This document shows positions 38,265 through 50,600 of a stretch of 64,000 nucleotides of DNA, in pieces. A model generated the notes under the pieces. It made no database searches. It worked only from the letters and a program-made list of their open reading frames with translations, and was not told the DNA's origin. The stretch's first letter is position 1, and every line of letters starts with the position of its first letter. Made by a program: the position numbers and the translations under genes. This stretch comes from Gyrodactylus bullatarudis (lineage: Eukaryota > Platyhelminthes > Monogenea > Gyrodactylidea > Gyrodactylidae), in contig SSNU01000034.1 of NCBI GenBank assembly GCA_012064415.1, forward strand, positions 124,001 through 188,000, in the 5' to 3' direction.

Positions 38265-39646
38265 ATGAATAAAGACGATAAGGATAGTCATGATGTAGAA
38301 AAAAGTTATAACGTGAATAATGTTAAACTAAATGGTTGGGCTATACCTATATCAACGAATGGATCTAAACTTCTTTCAGAATTAGTAAGTTTATCATATT
38401 TACTTCTTTTATTAGACTTACAACGCAAATTCTAAAAAGTGTCACCTCCAGATTGTTGATGATTCATCTAACAATTCCAAAAATGATAGCGATGCTTTTA
38501 TCATGATTCCTGATAAAAGTCAAAATTATGATAAATCTTCTGAAAGTGATTTATTAAATGACACCGTGACCAAAGAAATCAAAGAACCTCTCTATTCAAC
38601 TCGGGATATTATGAGAGTAGAAGCTACTGGGCTCTTAGAAAAATTCAATGGTCTAGATTATCTGTCTTTGGTTGATGAGTTGATGATAAACCAGCAGGTT
38701 GAACTTTTTGAAGTTTTCACCAACTGGGAAACTAAAAATCGATATATTATAAAAAACAATGTTGGTCAACAAGTTTATTACACAACAGAAGAATCAGATA
38801 TTTGCGCCCGTCAGTGTGCTGGTCATCAACGGAGTTTCATAATGCACATATTTGATAATTCTGGAGTTGAAGTGGCGCGTGCAATTAGAAAACTCAAGCT
38901 TTTACCGACAATCTGCTGCTGTATATCTGGATGTATCTGTAGTTCTTTGTGCAAGATAAATAGAAGTGATAATCCCGAATGCTCCTCTTCAACAAACATC
39001 AACAAGAATAGAAAATGTAATAAGCCAAAATATTGTGACAGAGTCAAAGATGCCCTTGTACAAACCTTAATCATGGAAGCTCCTCCGGGAAATCGCATAG
39101 GAAAAGTTCGTCAAAAGTAAATTGATATCATTTCTAATGGATTTGCCTTTTTCTAGTCCAGACTTTTGTAAATCAGAATTTGATATTTTGGATAGTTCGA
39201 ATACCATAGTCCTGCGCATAGAGGGACAATCATCCTTTTGTAAAACCTTGTGCTCGGAACTTTCTCGAGAATTTTGTGTGAGTTGATTTCAAAGGAAACG
39301 AAGAAATTAAAATTTTATCTATCTATTTAATAAATTCACCAAAGATTGTAACCCATCGTGATGGACGTAAAGTCGGTAGCCTGAAAAAGCATTGGGCAGG
39401 TTTTATGCGTGAAATGTTTACAGACGCAGATAACTTTAGCATTACTTGTATGTTTATTGATAATTTAAATAATATTTCATAAAAAAATTTATTAAATTCA
39501 GTTCCCCTAGATCTACACAAAAATATCAAAGCAACTCTACTCGGTTCTGTCTTTCTCATAGTAAGTCATTATTACATGATGTATCTGTGCTACAGACTAG
39601 TTCAAGTTCTTTTCTTTCTGATCTGATTAAACATGAATTGGTTTAA
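38265..39646 (+). CDS. PLSCR: Phospholipid scramblase family protein
   Basis: Exons 38265-38384, 38452-39116, 39157-39277, 39345-39447, 39502-39560 and 39596-39646; about 372 residues. Family signatures: LDYLSLVDELMINQQVELFEV, NRYIIKNNVGQQVYYTTEES, CARQCAGHQRSFIMHIFD, a cysteine cluster (ICCCISGCICSSLC), MEAPPGNRIG, then GSLKKHWAGFMREMFTDADNF (the calcium-binding-like segment) and a final hydrophobic helix IKATLLGSVFLI. The family is tubby-like in fold and promotes calcium-dependent lipid movement or acts in signalling; the cysteines are usually palmitoylated. About 30 extra residues lie between the cysteine cluster and EAPPG. The last intron (39561-39595, 35 nt) is uncertain: without splicing the frame ends at an earlier TGA with a different tail. 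Confidence 0.9.
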
Positions 39647-41861
39647 TCAATGATGATGAGAATTTGATTTCAAGAAAATGTGAAGTGTCAAAGAAGACTT
39701 TATTTCAAAACCACATTACTACTCTTGAGTATATCTAATGAATAATTTATTTTAATTCTGCTGTTACCTTGGTCTCGATTTTCTTTCTTGTCAAAAAATT
39801 CCATACAAATCAAACAAAATTTGAATCATTTTTCCTGACTAATTTCTTCTTTAATTATCTGAGGAATTAAAGCATCTAGATCGGTCTAGTTTGAACAATT
39901 GTTCATGTAATCATAAATCTAATCTAATTACAGAATGTACTCGATAAATAAGAAATTAAATTTCTGCTAAATCAATAACTTTCTCAAAGTTTTCTTTCAA
40001 CTGCAACCAATTACTGTATCTATCTCACAAATGCATTGCCACTAGTAATTATTATAATAATCATTAATACCGAATTCTGAAGCCTTCATTCACTGAATAA
40101 GGTACTTGACCACTGTATAATATACAGTGTATATTGATTGAATAGATGAGATAATATGTTTCAGTAAATAACTACTATTGTATTGCTTTGCACAGATTTT
40201 CCCATTTTTCCTCAATTCTTTTGTTCATATCAAATATAAACAAAGTTACGTCAGTTATAACCTTTCTTTGGATGGGAATATATTTATCGAATGATTTTTT
40301 ATCATCTTCTTAAAGAATCTCTCACTGATATAATACTAATCTGATACAATTTTGATGAATAACCTGAATGTTCTGTTTAAAATTTAAATTTTGAATAAAT
40401 TAATTATTTTCTTAATTTATTAGGATTTTAATTATTTTGAAAACAATCGTATGCACAATTATTGAATACAAAACAGAAATTAATGACAAAACAATTCAAG
40501 AATACAGAAATTGAAGAATGGAAATGACTAATTTTCTTCAAGACAGATCAAAGCAAGAAAATGTGGCCTTTATATACAGTTATACCCTCTGCATAATAAA
40601 CTAAAAAAACTATATTTCTAATCTCTGTAAGAATTTTTGTATAGAAAGAATCTAGTCACGTTTTGATTGGTCAGTTAAGATGGGCCACAAAAACTATAAA
40701 TAAACTCTCTAACATTTTTCTACATTGAATTAAGGCTGAATCATAAAATATATTAATTTCGATCATCTTCATTTATGCTACAATGTATAAAAAGGCGTCT
40801 GGGGACAATTTTTCTGATCTTCTTTCTTTATCGTGCTCAAATTATTACATCTTATATTATAAAGCATTGTGTATCCTTTTTAAGAGCAACGTAGACTGAA
40901 AAAAGAAAACTGGAATTTTAAATAAATCTGATAGCAGAACAAACAAAAGCAAATTTTATTCCATTTCCCTTATCCAAGCCTTCTCAGTTTCCTTATCTTC
41001 CCAACTCATCATTAGATATATATCTAGAATATATTCTAAAGGAAGCATTTATTGTAATTTTATCGACCTATCTTCCCAGAGATCTTTACCCATATAAATT
41101 ATTACTGTACCATTTTAAATGTTCCATATCTACGGGAATAAAATAAAGAGAGATAAAAGTATGCTGTATTGATATCAAAAATACTGCTGACAGTTGAGCA
41201 CAGATGTGGAAGAGATAAATCCTTTATTTAGATGATTGATAATAAGTATAATTTTAACTGTATAATCGGGAAAGAATACGATAATAAATATTTTATTAAT
41301 TGAATTAAATTCTTCAACTGTTGTATGCATAATTTTTCTATTTGTATCTTAATATCTTTCCTATAAAAGCTGAGATTGCCAAATTTGATCAAGGGGTGGT
41401 GAACAAGAGATTTATCTTGACTGCATAATATGTTTCAAATAAATTTGATTTCCAATCAAATATTTTCTCTCAAGTTTGACAGTTTAAAAATTAAGAAATG
41501 TCATCCAGCTACATTCTAGAGGTACACTTAATCTTGAGCTTGACAAAAGTTTTGGAACAATACCAAAACTCTAAAGCACATAATGAAATTCTGAGATAGA
41601 ATTTCAAAATTTCACCGTCTAGAAATAGCTAAATAAATAATTTATCAGGAAATGCATGAATGGTTCATAGAGTTTGATGTGAAAGTAAGAAATATCGAAA
41701 CAATTGATATCAAAACTTGCAGTTTCACAACCCACTGCCTGATTAGTTTAAATCCGGACCCATTCAGTTCTTCAAAATTAGTTTTATCAAAATTTTTCTA
41801 AACCAGTCATGAAAGATTTAACGTGAAAAATCATCTGTTATTTTTATAATAAAATTTATTA
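39647..41861. other. Gene-free AT-rich interval
   Basis: No ORF with coding character, RNA gene or clear repeat seen on either strand. Confidence 0.4.
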
Positions 41862-42533
41862 AAACTTAGGTCAATATTAGAATTCTCAGCCATGGTCATC
41901 CAAACGTTTCGACGGTGATTGTCTTCACACGCCTTCTTCAGTGGTACGACAAGTTTGTCAAAAAACAAATTACAAACTGGTTTTAGAAAAAGAATCAAAG
42001 AACATAAAAACAGTATTTTGAGAAATGATAATAAGTCACATTTTTTCAACATGTCTTAAACAATAATGGGCATAAAATAAATTTTGAGGAGATTAAAATT
42101 CTTAGTGTGCAGAAAAACTTTAGAAAGAGGTTAATTCATGAAGCTCTAGAAATAGGCAATAATGATAATTTTAATGGAAATGTTGGTGAAGTGAACATTG
42201 AGCAGTGTTGGATTCAGCTTTTTTGCAAAAGAAGGAAGTTAAATTAAATCTGATGAAAAATTATAACTCTTTTCTGTCCTGATTATCTATACTTTATTAT
42301 CATAGGTCAGCCTCTTGTATTATTCTATTCTCCCATCTGATTGGACAAAACTGATAGGTATGAGATCATGAAAGTATATAAATAGTGTTTTGTTTTTGAT
42401 GAACTTGTACTACCACTGAAGAAGGCGTTTGAAGACAATCACCGTCGAAACGTTTGGATGACCATGGCTGAGAATTCTAATATTGAACTAAGTTTTAATA
42501 AATTTTATTATAAAACTAATTTTAGATCATCTG
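41862..42533 (+). mobile_element. 5'-truncated Penelope-like element with inverted and direct family A terminal repeats
   Basis: Three parts. 41862-41966 is the family A repeat in inverted orientation, including the complete hammerhead-like core on the minus strand (about 41895-41950). 41970-42258 on the plus strand has broken frames reading GFRKRIKEHKNSILRNDNKS, then INFEEIKILSVQKNFRKRLIHEALEIG, the C-terminal half of a GIY-YIG domain. 42318-42533 is the family A repeat in direct orientation with TATA-like box and ribozyme core. Truncated coding part between inverted and direct terminal repeats is the usual Penelope-like layout. Confidence 0.7.
42413..42462 (+). ncRNA. Hammerhead-ribozyme-like motif, family A
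   Basis: Identical to the motif at 664-712: CCA, CTGAAGA, 24-nt helix II region, GAA, ACGT, T, TGG. A third complete copy is on the minus strand at about 41895-41950. Confidence 0.45.
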
Positions 42534-42559
42534 TTATTATTGGATTATGATGATCATTG

Positions 42560-45500
42560 ATCATTAGGCACAGTCGGCCGAATTTAGCAAAGTTAGCCCG
42601 GGGTATTTTATAAAACTACGTTCAACAACGATTCTAATTATACCGAACACAATATGCTTTCAGATTATTTTTCGACCTGTATTTTTTAAACGTTTTATAT
42701 ATAAATGGAAAGAAGTATTTCCTTTTGATATATGTCTGCTAAAATTAATCCTATTATTTAGCTTCTTCTTGATCAATTAAATCTTAGTTGTTTGTTTCAA
42801 CTGACATCTTTATTCGAAATAACAATTGATTAACTCTGAGATCAATACCGATTTGATGAAATGATAATCCAATGAAATACAAAAGTCCAAAAAATATTTC
42901 AATAATTTAATTTCATAAATTTTGAATGGGTTTGTATGCCCACTCTGAGGTCAAATCTATTGATTTCAAGAATTCTTTGTTGATAGAGAAATCTGTTCTA
43001 AAGTAGAAAAAAATCCTTAACAGCTATTTATAAACCAAAAATTGTATTAGAACCAGATTTTATTATCGAGACTATTTTATTTTCAAAAGAATTCGAATAA
43101 GAGGTTAAAATAAAATATTTTTATTTGAGAGAAATTCATAGTAATGTTATTTTACAAGTTTCTAACTTTTTGGCATAAAAAACCTATCATGAAACGAATT
43201 CTTCGAAGCATCAAGGTTAAATTCGTTGTTTTTAAACATGAAAAATACCACCTGAGTACTAAATTCTGCTAAACCCGAGACGGGAGTTTTTCTGAGAAAA
43301 AAATATCTTCTCTAACCTATTGTCAACTGATTGTTCTCAAATACAAGGTATCCGTGCCTATTCGAAATTTTCGAAATGAAAAAATTGAAATATCTTCGAA
43401 CCAGTCAGAGTCCTGAGCTTTTTCGTTATTATTTTATTGGATGATTGTGATCGACACTCAGGGATTGATTTAGTTAGAATAAATGTTGTGTAAATATTCT
43501 AATAGCCAAGAGTGAGGATTTTTAATATAAATAAACTTTTATTGATAAATAGAATATGGAATATGTTCGTGACTGGATTCCTTAAAATTTAGCACAAACG
43601 TGAAAGATAACGTCGGGATATGATCAATAGATTTTGAATTAAAAAATTTAATTTACTACCGGTCTAATAGTCTGATGAGAACCGGTGAAATAAAGTTAAC
43701 AGTACTGTATATTATACAGTGTATAAGCTTTATAGTGGAACCAAATTTCCTGTTATTGGATTGAAGAATTTTAAAGATTCGATTGGATATCCTATGGACA
43801 TATAACAAGATGCTATTGTCAAACTTCATCATTTAGAATTTATAACGAAGCTTTATTTACAATTTTTATTTCACATGGTTTCTTCAGACTCTACCAACAT
43901 AGATAACTAACTATTATAATAGTGTGGAAATTTTTTAAATTTAAAACACTTCTTTCACAAGTCAGGAGGTACAGTAAAAGTCCTAAGGATGTGATATAGA
44001 GTTAATCCTCAGAAATAATTTTAAAAATCTCTTTTCGATAAATTTTTTTTTCAATTGTAATCCAAGGAGGTTTCAGTTTCTAAATAAGGTGGAAATTTTT
44101 CCGATACTAGTTTGTGGGTTTACAGCTAGAAAAATTCAGACAATTGAAGGAGACTTTATGTAACTGATTCGGTAAATTTTATAGTACGCTGTTTCTTTAT
44201 GGCTCCAGAGAAGTAGGTCACGAGTTTAAGAATAAATTAATGTTTAATTGAAGATGATAGTTTTTATGACTGAGCCTATATGCAAGATAATTCACGCATT
44301 TCTGCATCATATGATCTGAAAATTGAAAAATAGTTTACTCATTGATTTTTTAATCTTTAGTCCTTAGATATTAAGTTTTGTTCAAGAATAGAGAAAAATG
44401 AACAGTTTCGCAACTAATTTCAATTTAATGCATGATAATTTTAGATCAAAAATCCCATAAAAATCATATTCACAACTTTTTTTTCGGATGAATTTTAGTT
44501 TAGAAAAAGAAAATAGTGGAATACAAATTGAAATCATAGAACATACCCGACTCTAAAAAAAGTGTTATTCATAGTCAAATTTAAACTTGTGTTTCTTGGT
44601 TAAAATAAAGTTCGTTTTCTACCCTCAAAATGCAAAACATTACTCAGCAAAATGACAATAAAATTTTCTCGCTAAAAGTCGAAAAAATAGGAACCAGATG
44701 CAAAACCGAAAATATCTTTTCTTCAAATAGTAACGGTGGGTATCATGATTTGAATTTTTTGAATGAAAAATTGAGATTTATGTTAGTTTTGCGCTCAGAC
44801 TAAAAAAATTTTTAACGCTAACTCGAACAGTGTGAAAAATTTGTATTCTTTAAACAAAAAAATCAATCTCAATCAAATTTCAGAAATCAGATAGTTTTGA
44901 TATAGCATGGAAATATCATGTTTCTAGTGACTTTTTACTCAAATAAAATAAGATTTATTGATTTTTCTTTTATTAGTTAGTGTTAAATTAAATTTCTTAA
45001 AAGTCTACGAAAATGTGAAAAAACGAAATGTCTCAACTGAATAAAACCTGAACCCAATCAGAGATATTAGAAAGAAATGTTTGTAAATCTTAAACTTGAA
45101 ACTTTCACAGTCAGATTTGAATTTTTAACCAACCTTGATCTAAAATAATACAGTGTAGTGTTTAATAATTTCAAATCTTTGAAATCGTCAAAAATTTAAA
45201 GCTTTTGGTTATAGTATATTTCCATCCCAAGAATTTATCGGCTCCTATCTTCTTAAGATAGTTTAGAGTCGGATCCAAAAAAAATTCGAGAAGGTAATTC
45301 TTTTTGCGTTGAAAAAATGATTCAAATTGAAAATTGATTTAAACTAAAAGTCAAGAGTTTACAGCATGTCTAAAACAGATTTGATTTATGTCCAAATGTC
45401 CCATAGAGAAATCCAGCATTAGATGTTTTTCATAGAACTTTATTGAAGAGAAATGTGTTTTGTCAGGTTTTATCAATCTCTAATCCTGGTCTGATATATG

Positions 45501-45650
45501 TTCATGATATTCCAAATTTTAATGAAAAAACAAATTAAAATGGGCCCAGTCATGTTGCTCGAAATTTAAAATGTCTCCAAATAAAAAAAAAAAAATTCGA
45601 ATCTTTTTTCTTAAATCTGTGAAGTTTACTTCTTGAATCAGTTACAAAAA
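42560..45650. other. Gene-free AT-rich interval
   Basis: No ORF over 60 codons with coding character. Scattered words of the foldback family recur near 44680-44780, too decayed to bound. Otherwise nothing recognised. Confidence 0.4.
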
Positions 45651-45655
45651 AATAT

Positions 45656-45963
45656 TCAGAGATTTTTGTAATTATCATGTATATCCAAATTGATCGAGAT
45701 TAGCTTTAAATGGTTTTTTTGCATGGATAAATTGGGATCTTCTTTCATGATTATGAACTTTTCTAAGATTTCAAGATGTATTTGTTTGTCATCTAGGCAT
45801 TTGAATAAAATTCTGAAATTTTCTTCAGTAGCTTGGCAACCACTATGTTGCAGGTGTCTATTGATGGAAGAACTCTTTCTGTTGAAGTGTTCTTGTATTC
45901 TGATGAGAAGTCTTCTTTCGGTTCTTCCTATATACTTAGCACCACATGTAGTTTGATAACATT
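45656..45963 (-). pseudogene. GIY-YIG endonuclease relic of another Penelope-like element
   Basis: The minus strand reads YQTTCGAKYIGRTERRLLIR, IQEHFNRKSSSINRHLQHSG, ATEENFRILFKCLDDKQIH for about 95 codons. C-x-x-x-YIGRT ... R ... EH is the GIY-YIG core. No reverse transcriptase is attached. It differs from the three other GIY-YIG copies in the window, so it is a separate lineage. Confidence 0.7.
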
Positions 45964-46094
45964 AGACGAGATTTGAAAATCTAAAGAAATACCCTACTCA
46001 TATCATTGTAATGCATTTCAAAAACTAAAGCTAATTGGTATGAAGTTTGATTAAATGGGTTCTAACAGGTTCGAGAAAACAACTTTCAAATTTC

Positions 46095-46770
46095 CGTTCC
46101 TAACTAAAGTTGGTTGATATGAAGTTGGGAATCTATGATTTTTACAGAAATGATTTTTTCATCAAGAATTCAAATTTGTTAAAGATCTTTAGGAATCCTA
46201 CTCATATTGCCCACTTTTACGATACGAAGAAAAAAAATCTGAAAAAAATTATTTTTATGAAAAATATGGTCATTTTTCAAATTCCCATTTGACACCAAAA
46301 TCCCATTTTTTCGAACTTTAAATTTAAATTTTTTATTAATTTGAAAGTGGGGGTGTGATCAAAAATTGATTTTCAGGATTAGATAATAAAGCTGAATAGC
46401 ACCGTCAATTTATAGACAGTTTCCCCATTTTCGAGAGATTTTGAATTATCGAAATTTCATTGATTTCCAAGTAGTGAAAATGATCAAAAACCGAAATTCC
46501 GCTCCCAAACGATAATCATTTTCTTTTCTAATCCTGTTCCTGAAAAACTCTTTCGATCAGCCTCCCACTTTCAAATCAATAAAAATTTCCAGCTCAAAGT
46601 TTGAAAAAATGAGATTTTGGCGCCTAATGGGAATTTTATTCTTGAACTGGTAAAAGTGGGCAACTTGAGTAGGATTCCAAAAATTCTTTAACAAATTCGA
46701 ATTCTTGATGAAAAAATCGAAATTTCTGTAAAAATCATAGATTCCCAACTTCATATCAATTAGCCTTATT
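46095..46770. repeat. Best-preserved full-length foldback element
   Basis: Left end AGTTGGTTGATATGAAGTTG and right end (read inverted) AGGCTAATTGATATGAAGTTG; arms of about 280 bp pair along most of their length around a roughly 100-bp centre near 46380-46480. Inner marks AATCTATGATTTTTACAGAAAT, TTTTTTCATCAAGAATTC and ATTTGAAAGTGGG occur in both arms. No transposase. Use as the type copy for at least ten partial relatives in this window. Confidence 0.8.
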
Positions 46771-47635
46771 TGGAAAAATCAGGTGTAGCTTTTTTCGAGT
46801 TAACCTTTTCTTCGAACCCGCCTGATCCTTGTAAAAGGATGAAAATTTGAGACTTTCCAAGAACTATTATTATAAATAATCGACAAATGTACATTGTAAA
46901 TTTGTAATGTGAATTCGGGCTAGGATTGATTTGTTTGCTAGTAGCTACTTTTCTTAGTGAAGCCTACTCTATACCAACTTGGAACTAAAACAATACTCCA
47001 TTGATGTTATTTTATACATGCCATTGCGTAATAATGATGGAAACGGTTCTATTCTATAATACACTCAAATCATAGACCTTGAATGATAATGAATGCAAGA
47101 TTAAGGTAATCAATGCAGCAGCTTGTATAGAATTTGGATTTACATTTATTCAACATGTTTAAGAATATGTTTCTACTACATTCATTCATGTCTCAAGTTC
47201 GTATTGTATATACCTCTTTTGATTAAAAAGAAGGGTAGAAAGATTAGCAAGCAAAAAATTGATATCTTCAAGAGAGACAAAAGAAACAAAACAGATCGAG
47301 ATAGAAAAATTTATCTGGAATAAATTACTTTCTCTTATTCTACGCCCATTCGAATCGTTTACAAACTTTAATCAAGCTAAATCAAGTTGATTTTATCAAG
47401 GATTTATCGTTAATAAATTTTCAGTTGTTTTTCTGATCAAAAGTAGAGAATAATAAACAAATAAATATAACAAAAGAAGGATTATAGAATGATTTCATTC
47501 TACGAATCTTTGGATTGATGAGGGGAGAAATTCCCAACCGAATATCCACGACTGCTACTGTTGGAATAAAAGAGAGCTGATAGATATAAAAACAGAGCAC
47601 CAGATCTCCCACACCCCGGAATAGAAACTAGAAAC

Positions 47636-50600
47636 ATGAAAGAAGAATCAAAGGCTATTGTCCTGAGGAAGAATACGCTGAAAAATCGAAGAAAGTTTAA
47701 CTCTGAGCGTCTAACCAAAGTTGGAAGTAGTCTAAGGGATAAATTTCGACTTAGATTTCATTCAAAATCATTCAACTCAACAGGTGAAGATGAGACTAGC
47801 AGTAGGCGTACATCAGACTCAACCCATTCAACATCATCCTACGCTTCTGGACCTTTACCACAATCAGCTCCGCCATTGGTTGATAAGAGAAAATTCGAAT
47901 TCAATGAAGTGGACAAGTTTCGAGGGATCAAAACAACTTGGTCTAATGATGGAGTTAATGCAAGTCTTGTATCAATTTCAGTACAGCTCAATCGAACAGT
48001 TGACGATATTAGTTTTATCTGGGAGAAAGGGGGACACATAATCAAAGATTCTGAAGGTACACATGTAAGAGACATTTTTCCATCTTTCTTCTCTATACAA
48101 TTCCTATCGGTCAGTTTCTATCGAGGATAAACTATTGTCCACTTTTCAAAACTCCATTGTCATTGTTCGAGTATTTTGAATTCTATTGAGGAATTTTTCA
48201 ATTGATAAGGAAAAATCTTTTTATACTTGAAAATTTCAATTTCAAGATTTAATGTTCATTGTGAAGCTTAGTTGACATAAAGATTAGAATGTACAGAAGA
48301 AGTTCAATATTTTTCTCCCTATAGCCAGGAATCTCGAGGAAACCACCTTTACAAATTTTAATTAGCTCATTTCATCATGGAATTCTAAAAGTAAATTTTT
48401 TCCTGGCTATCCGGAATGAAATATTGAGCCGAATAAGTTCTAACATCTATGATGCTCAAAAACGCTAATTTCATAATTCTTTTAATTTGAATTTCCAACA
48501 GCAAAAATGAATAAGAGAGATGTAAGAAATTTTTCAATCTACTTTAAAAACCTACTCAGATGATAATACTATGAGTTCTTAACATTATTTTATATAAGAT
48601 CAAGATCAAAATGCTTGTCTGTGATTGTATTCAAGTTTAAAAATCAGACTTTTTTTAAAAATACCGCTAGTTTTTCAATGAAATTTTACTACGTTTTCAC
48701 TAAAAATGTTAATTTTCAGTTATTTTAGATCGCACACATGATCGTTATCAAAATTAAATGTGGAAATTTTTTGAAAAACTTTGATTTAAAAATGGTTAAA
48801 ATTCGTTAGATCTCTAATGAATAATGGGCAATCATGATATTTTTAACTAGTGTACTTTTTATATATAATCCATCATTAGATATACCGAATTTACATAACA
48901 CGAAAATCGATCAAATCATATAGGCGATTGGAAAAATTGTATTCGATCTGTATTATCATTTCAAACAAAAGTTAAATCATCTGTCAGATTGAGAAGAAAA
49001 ATCAAAAAAATATGATAATTTTTGATAAGAATTCAACGTTGAATTGATGTTTATCGTGGAATGAATATCATTTAGAATTGTGGCAAAAAAATCCTAGAAA
49101 TTTAATAGTTGAAGATAGTCGGCCGTCATTAGAAAACAACCTTGAAAGCTTTGAAGCTAGTTTCTCGGAATGGAATTTTTAAAATTTAATAATTAAATAA
49201 GTTTTATAAGTGATGAGAAATTAGGGATTTTTTCATCAAGAATTCGAACGATTTTTTGATTGATTGATGCAAAAGAATTTCGGAACAAATATTTTAAGGA
49301 AAAATATGGTATTTATAAAATTTCGATTTGAGGTCAAATTCCCACTTTTTAGAAATTTGATTTTGAAATTTTTGTTGATTTGAATGTGGCAAAGTGGTCA
49401 AAAAAAGTTTTCCAGGACCACGATTAGATGATTAAATTTGTTTCACTTAATAAGGAAATTTCGATAATTCACTTTTCACTCTGGTTTTAGAGCCAAAAAT
49501 GCCAATTTTAACCTCAATTATCTTTTCAATGATAAGTCAGCTTTCAAAACTGAATTCAGATTCGAAATCAGCGTTATTATTTTGGTATTATTAAATTGAT
49601 TTTCTAATTTGTAGGATGAAAAAAAAATTGGGTCATGAATTTTATCTAGAAAATTTGTAACTATACCAAAATAATTACACTTATTCCAAATCTTAATGCC
49701 TATTTGAAAGCCGACTTGTCAAAATAAATATAATCTGTTTCCCTGTATAATTCTATTCTAAGAGACCTTAGACAAATTTCAAATACAAAATAAAAATTTA
49801 GCACCAACTCGAAGTTTGAGCAATATTTTTCTTTAAGATTATTTATTTTCTAATCTTTTTCTTTGAATGATGAATTTTAATAATTTGGATTTCCGAAAAT
49901 ATTCATCATATTCGTCTTTTTGATGGTAAAAATCAAAACTTCGTATCGACCAACTTGAGTTTCATTCCGTTTGAAGAGTCTTCAATAAAGACTGATTAAT
50001 TATAAAGCTGTAGAAAGAGTTATGGAAAGAATCCTGAAGAAGTATTTTGTATCATGAATAAATAAATATAGTTAGATAGTAATATGTTATCGCGCACAAC
50101 AAGAAACAATTAATCTGCTATCATTCTATTTTAAGTTTTGGTCTCATCAATAGAATATCATAATTAAGCAATTTATGAAAGCATTAGTTTCTAGAAATTC
50201 CCATTCTCTTGACCACGTTTATGCTAAATTCTCATATATTTCAAGAACTAAAATAGATGAGGGAATACACTGTACTCACTGGTCCTCAAATCAACGATTT
50301 GGTAAAAGATGAAATCTTCTCTCTTGTTCTAGTAGAAGTAGAACTTCGAGCATGAAATTCTTTTAAAAATTTGTGTTTAAATTTTTTTGGGAATAGAGAC
50401 CCAAATGCTAGAATATTAGTTGAAAAGCTTCTGGTATCTTATGCAGAGTTGGGTTGCCTCATGAACTTGAAGTTACATTTTCTTCGTTTTCATTTTGATT
50501 TTTTTCATCAAGTTCCACTTGGTACCATCTCAGATGAACAAGGTGAAAAAATGCACCAAATGATGATGTCCATTGAGGAAAGATATCCAGTAATAAATGT

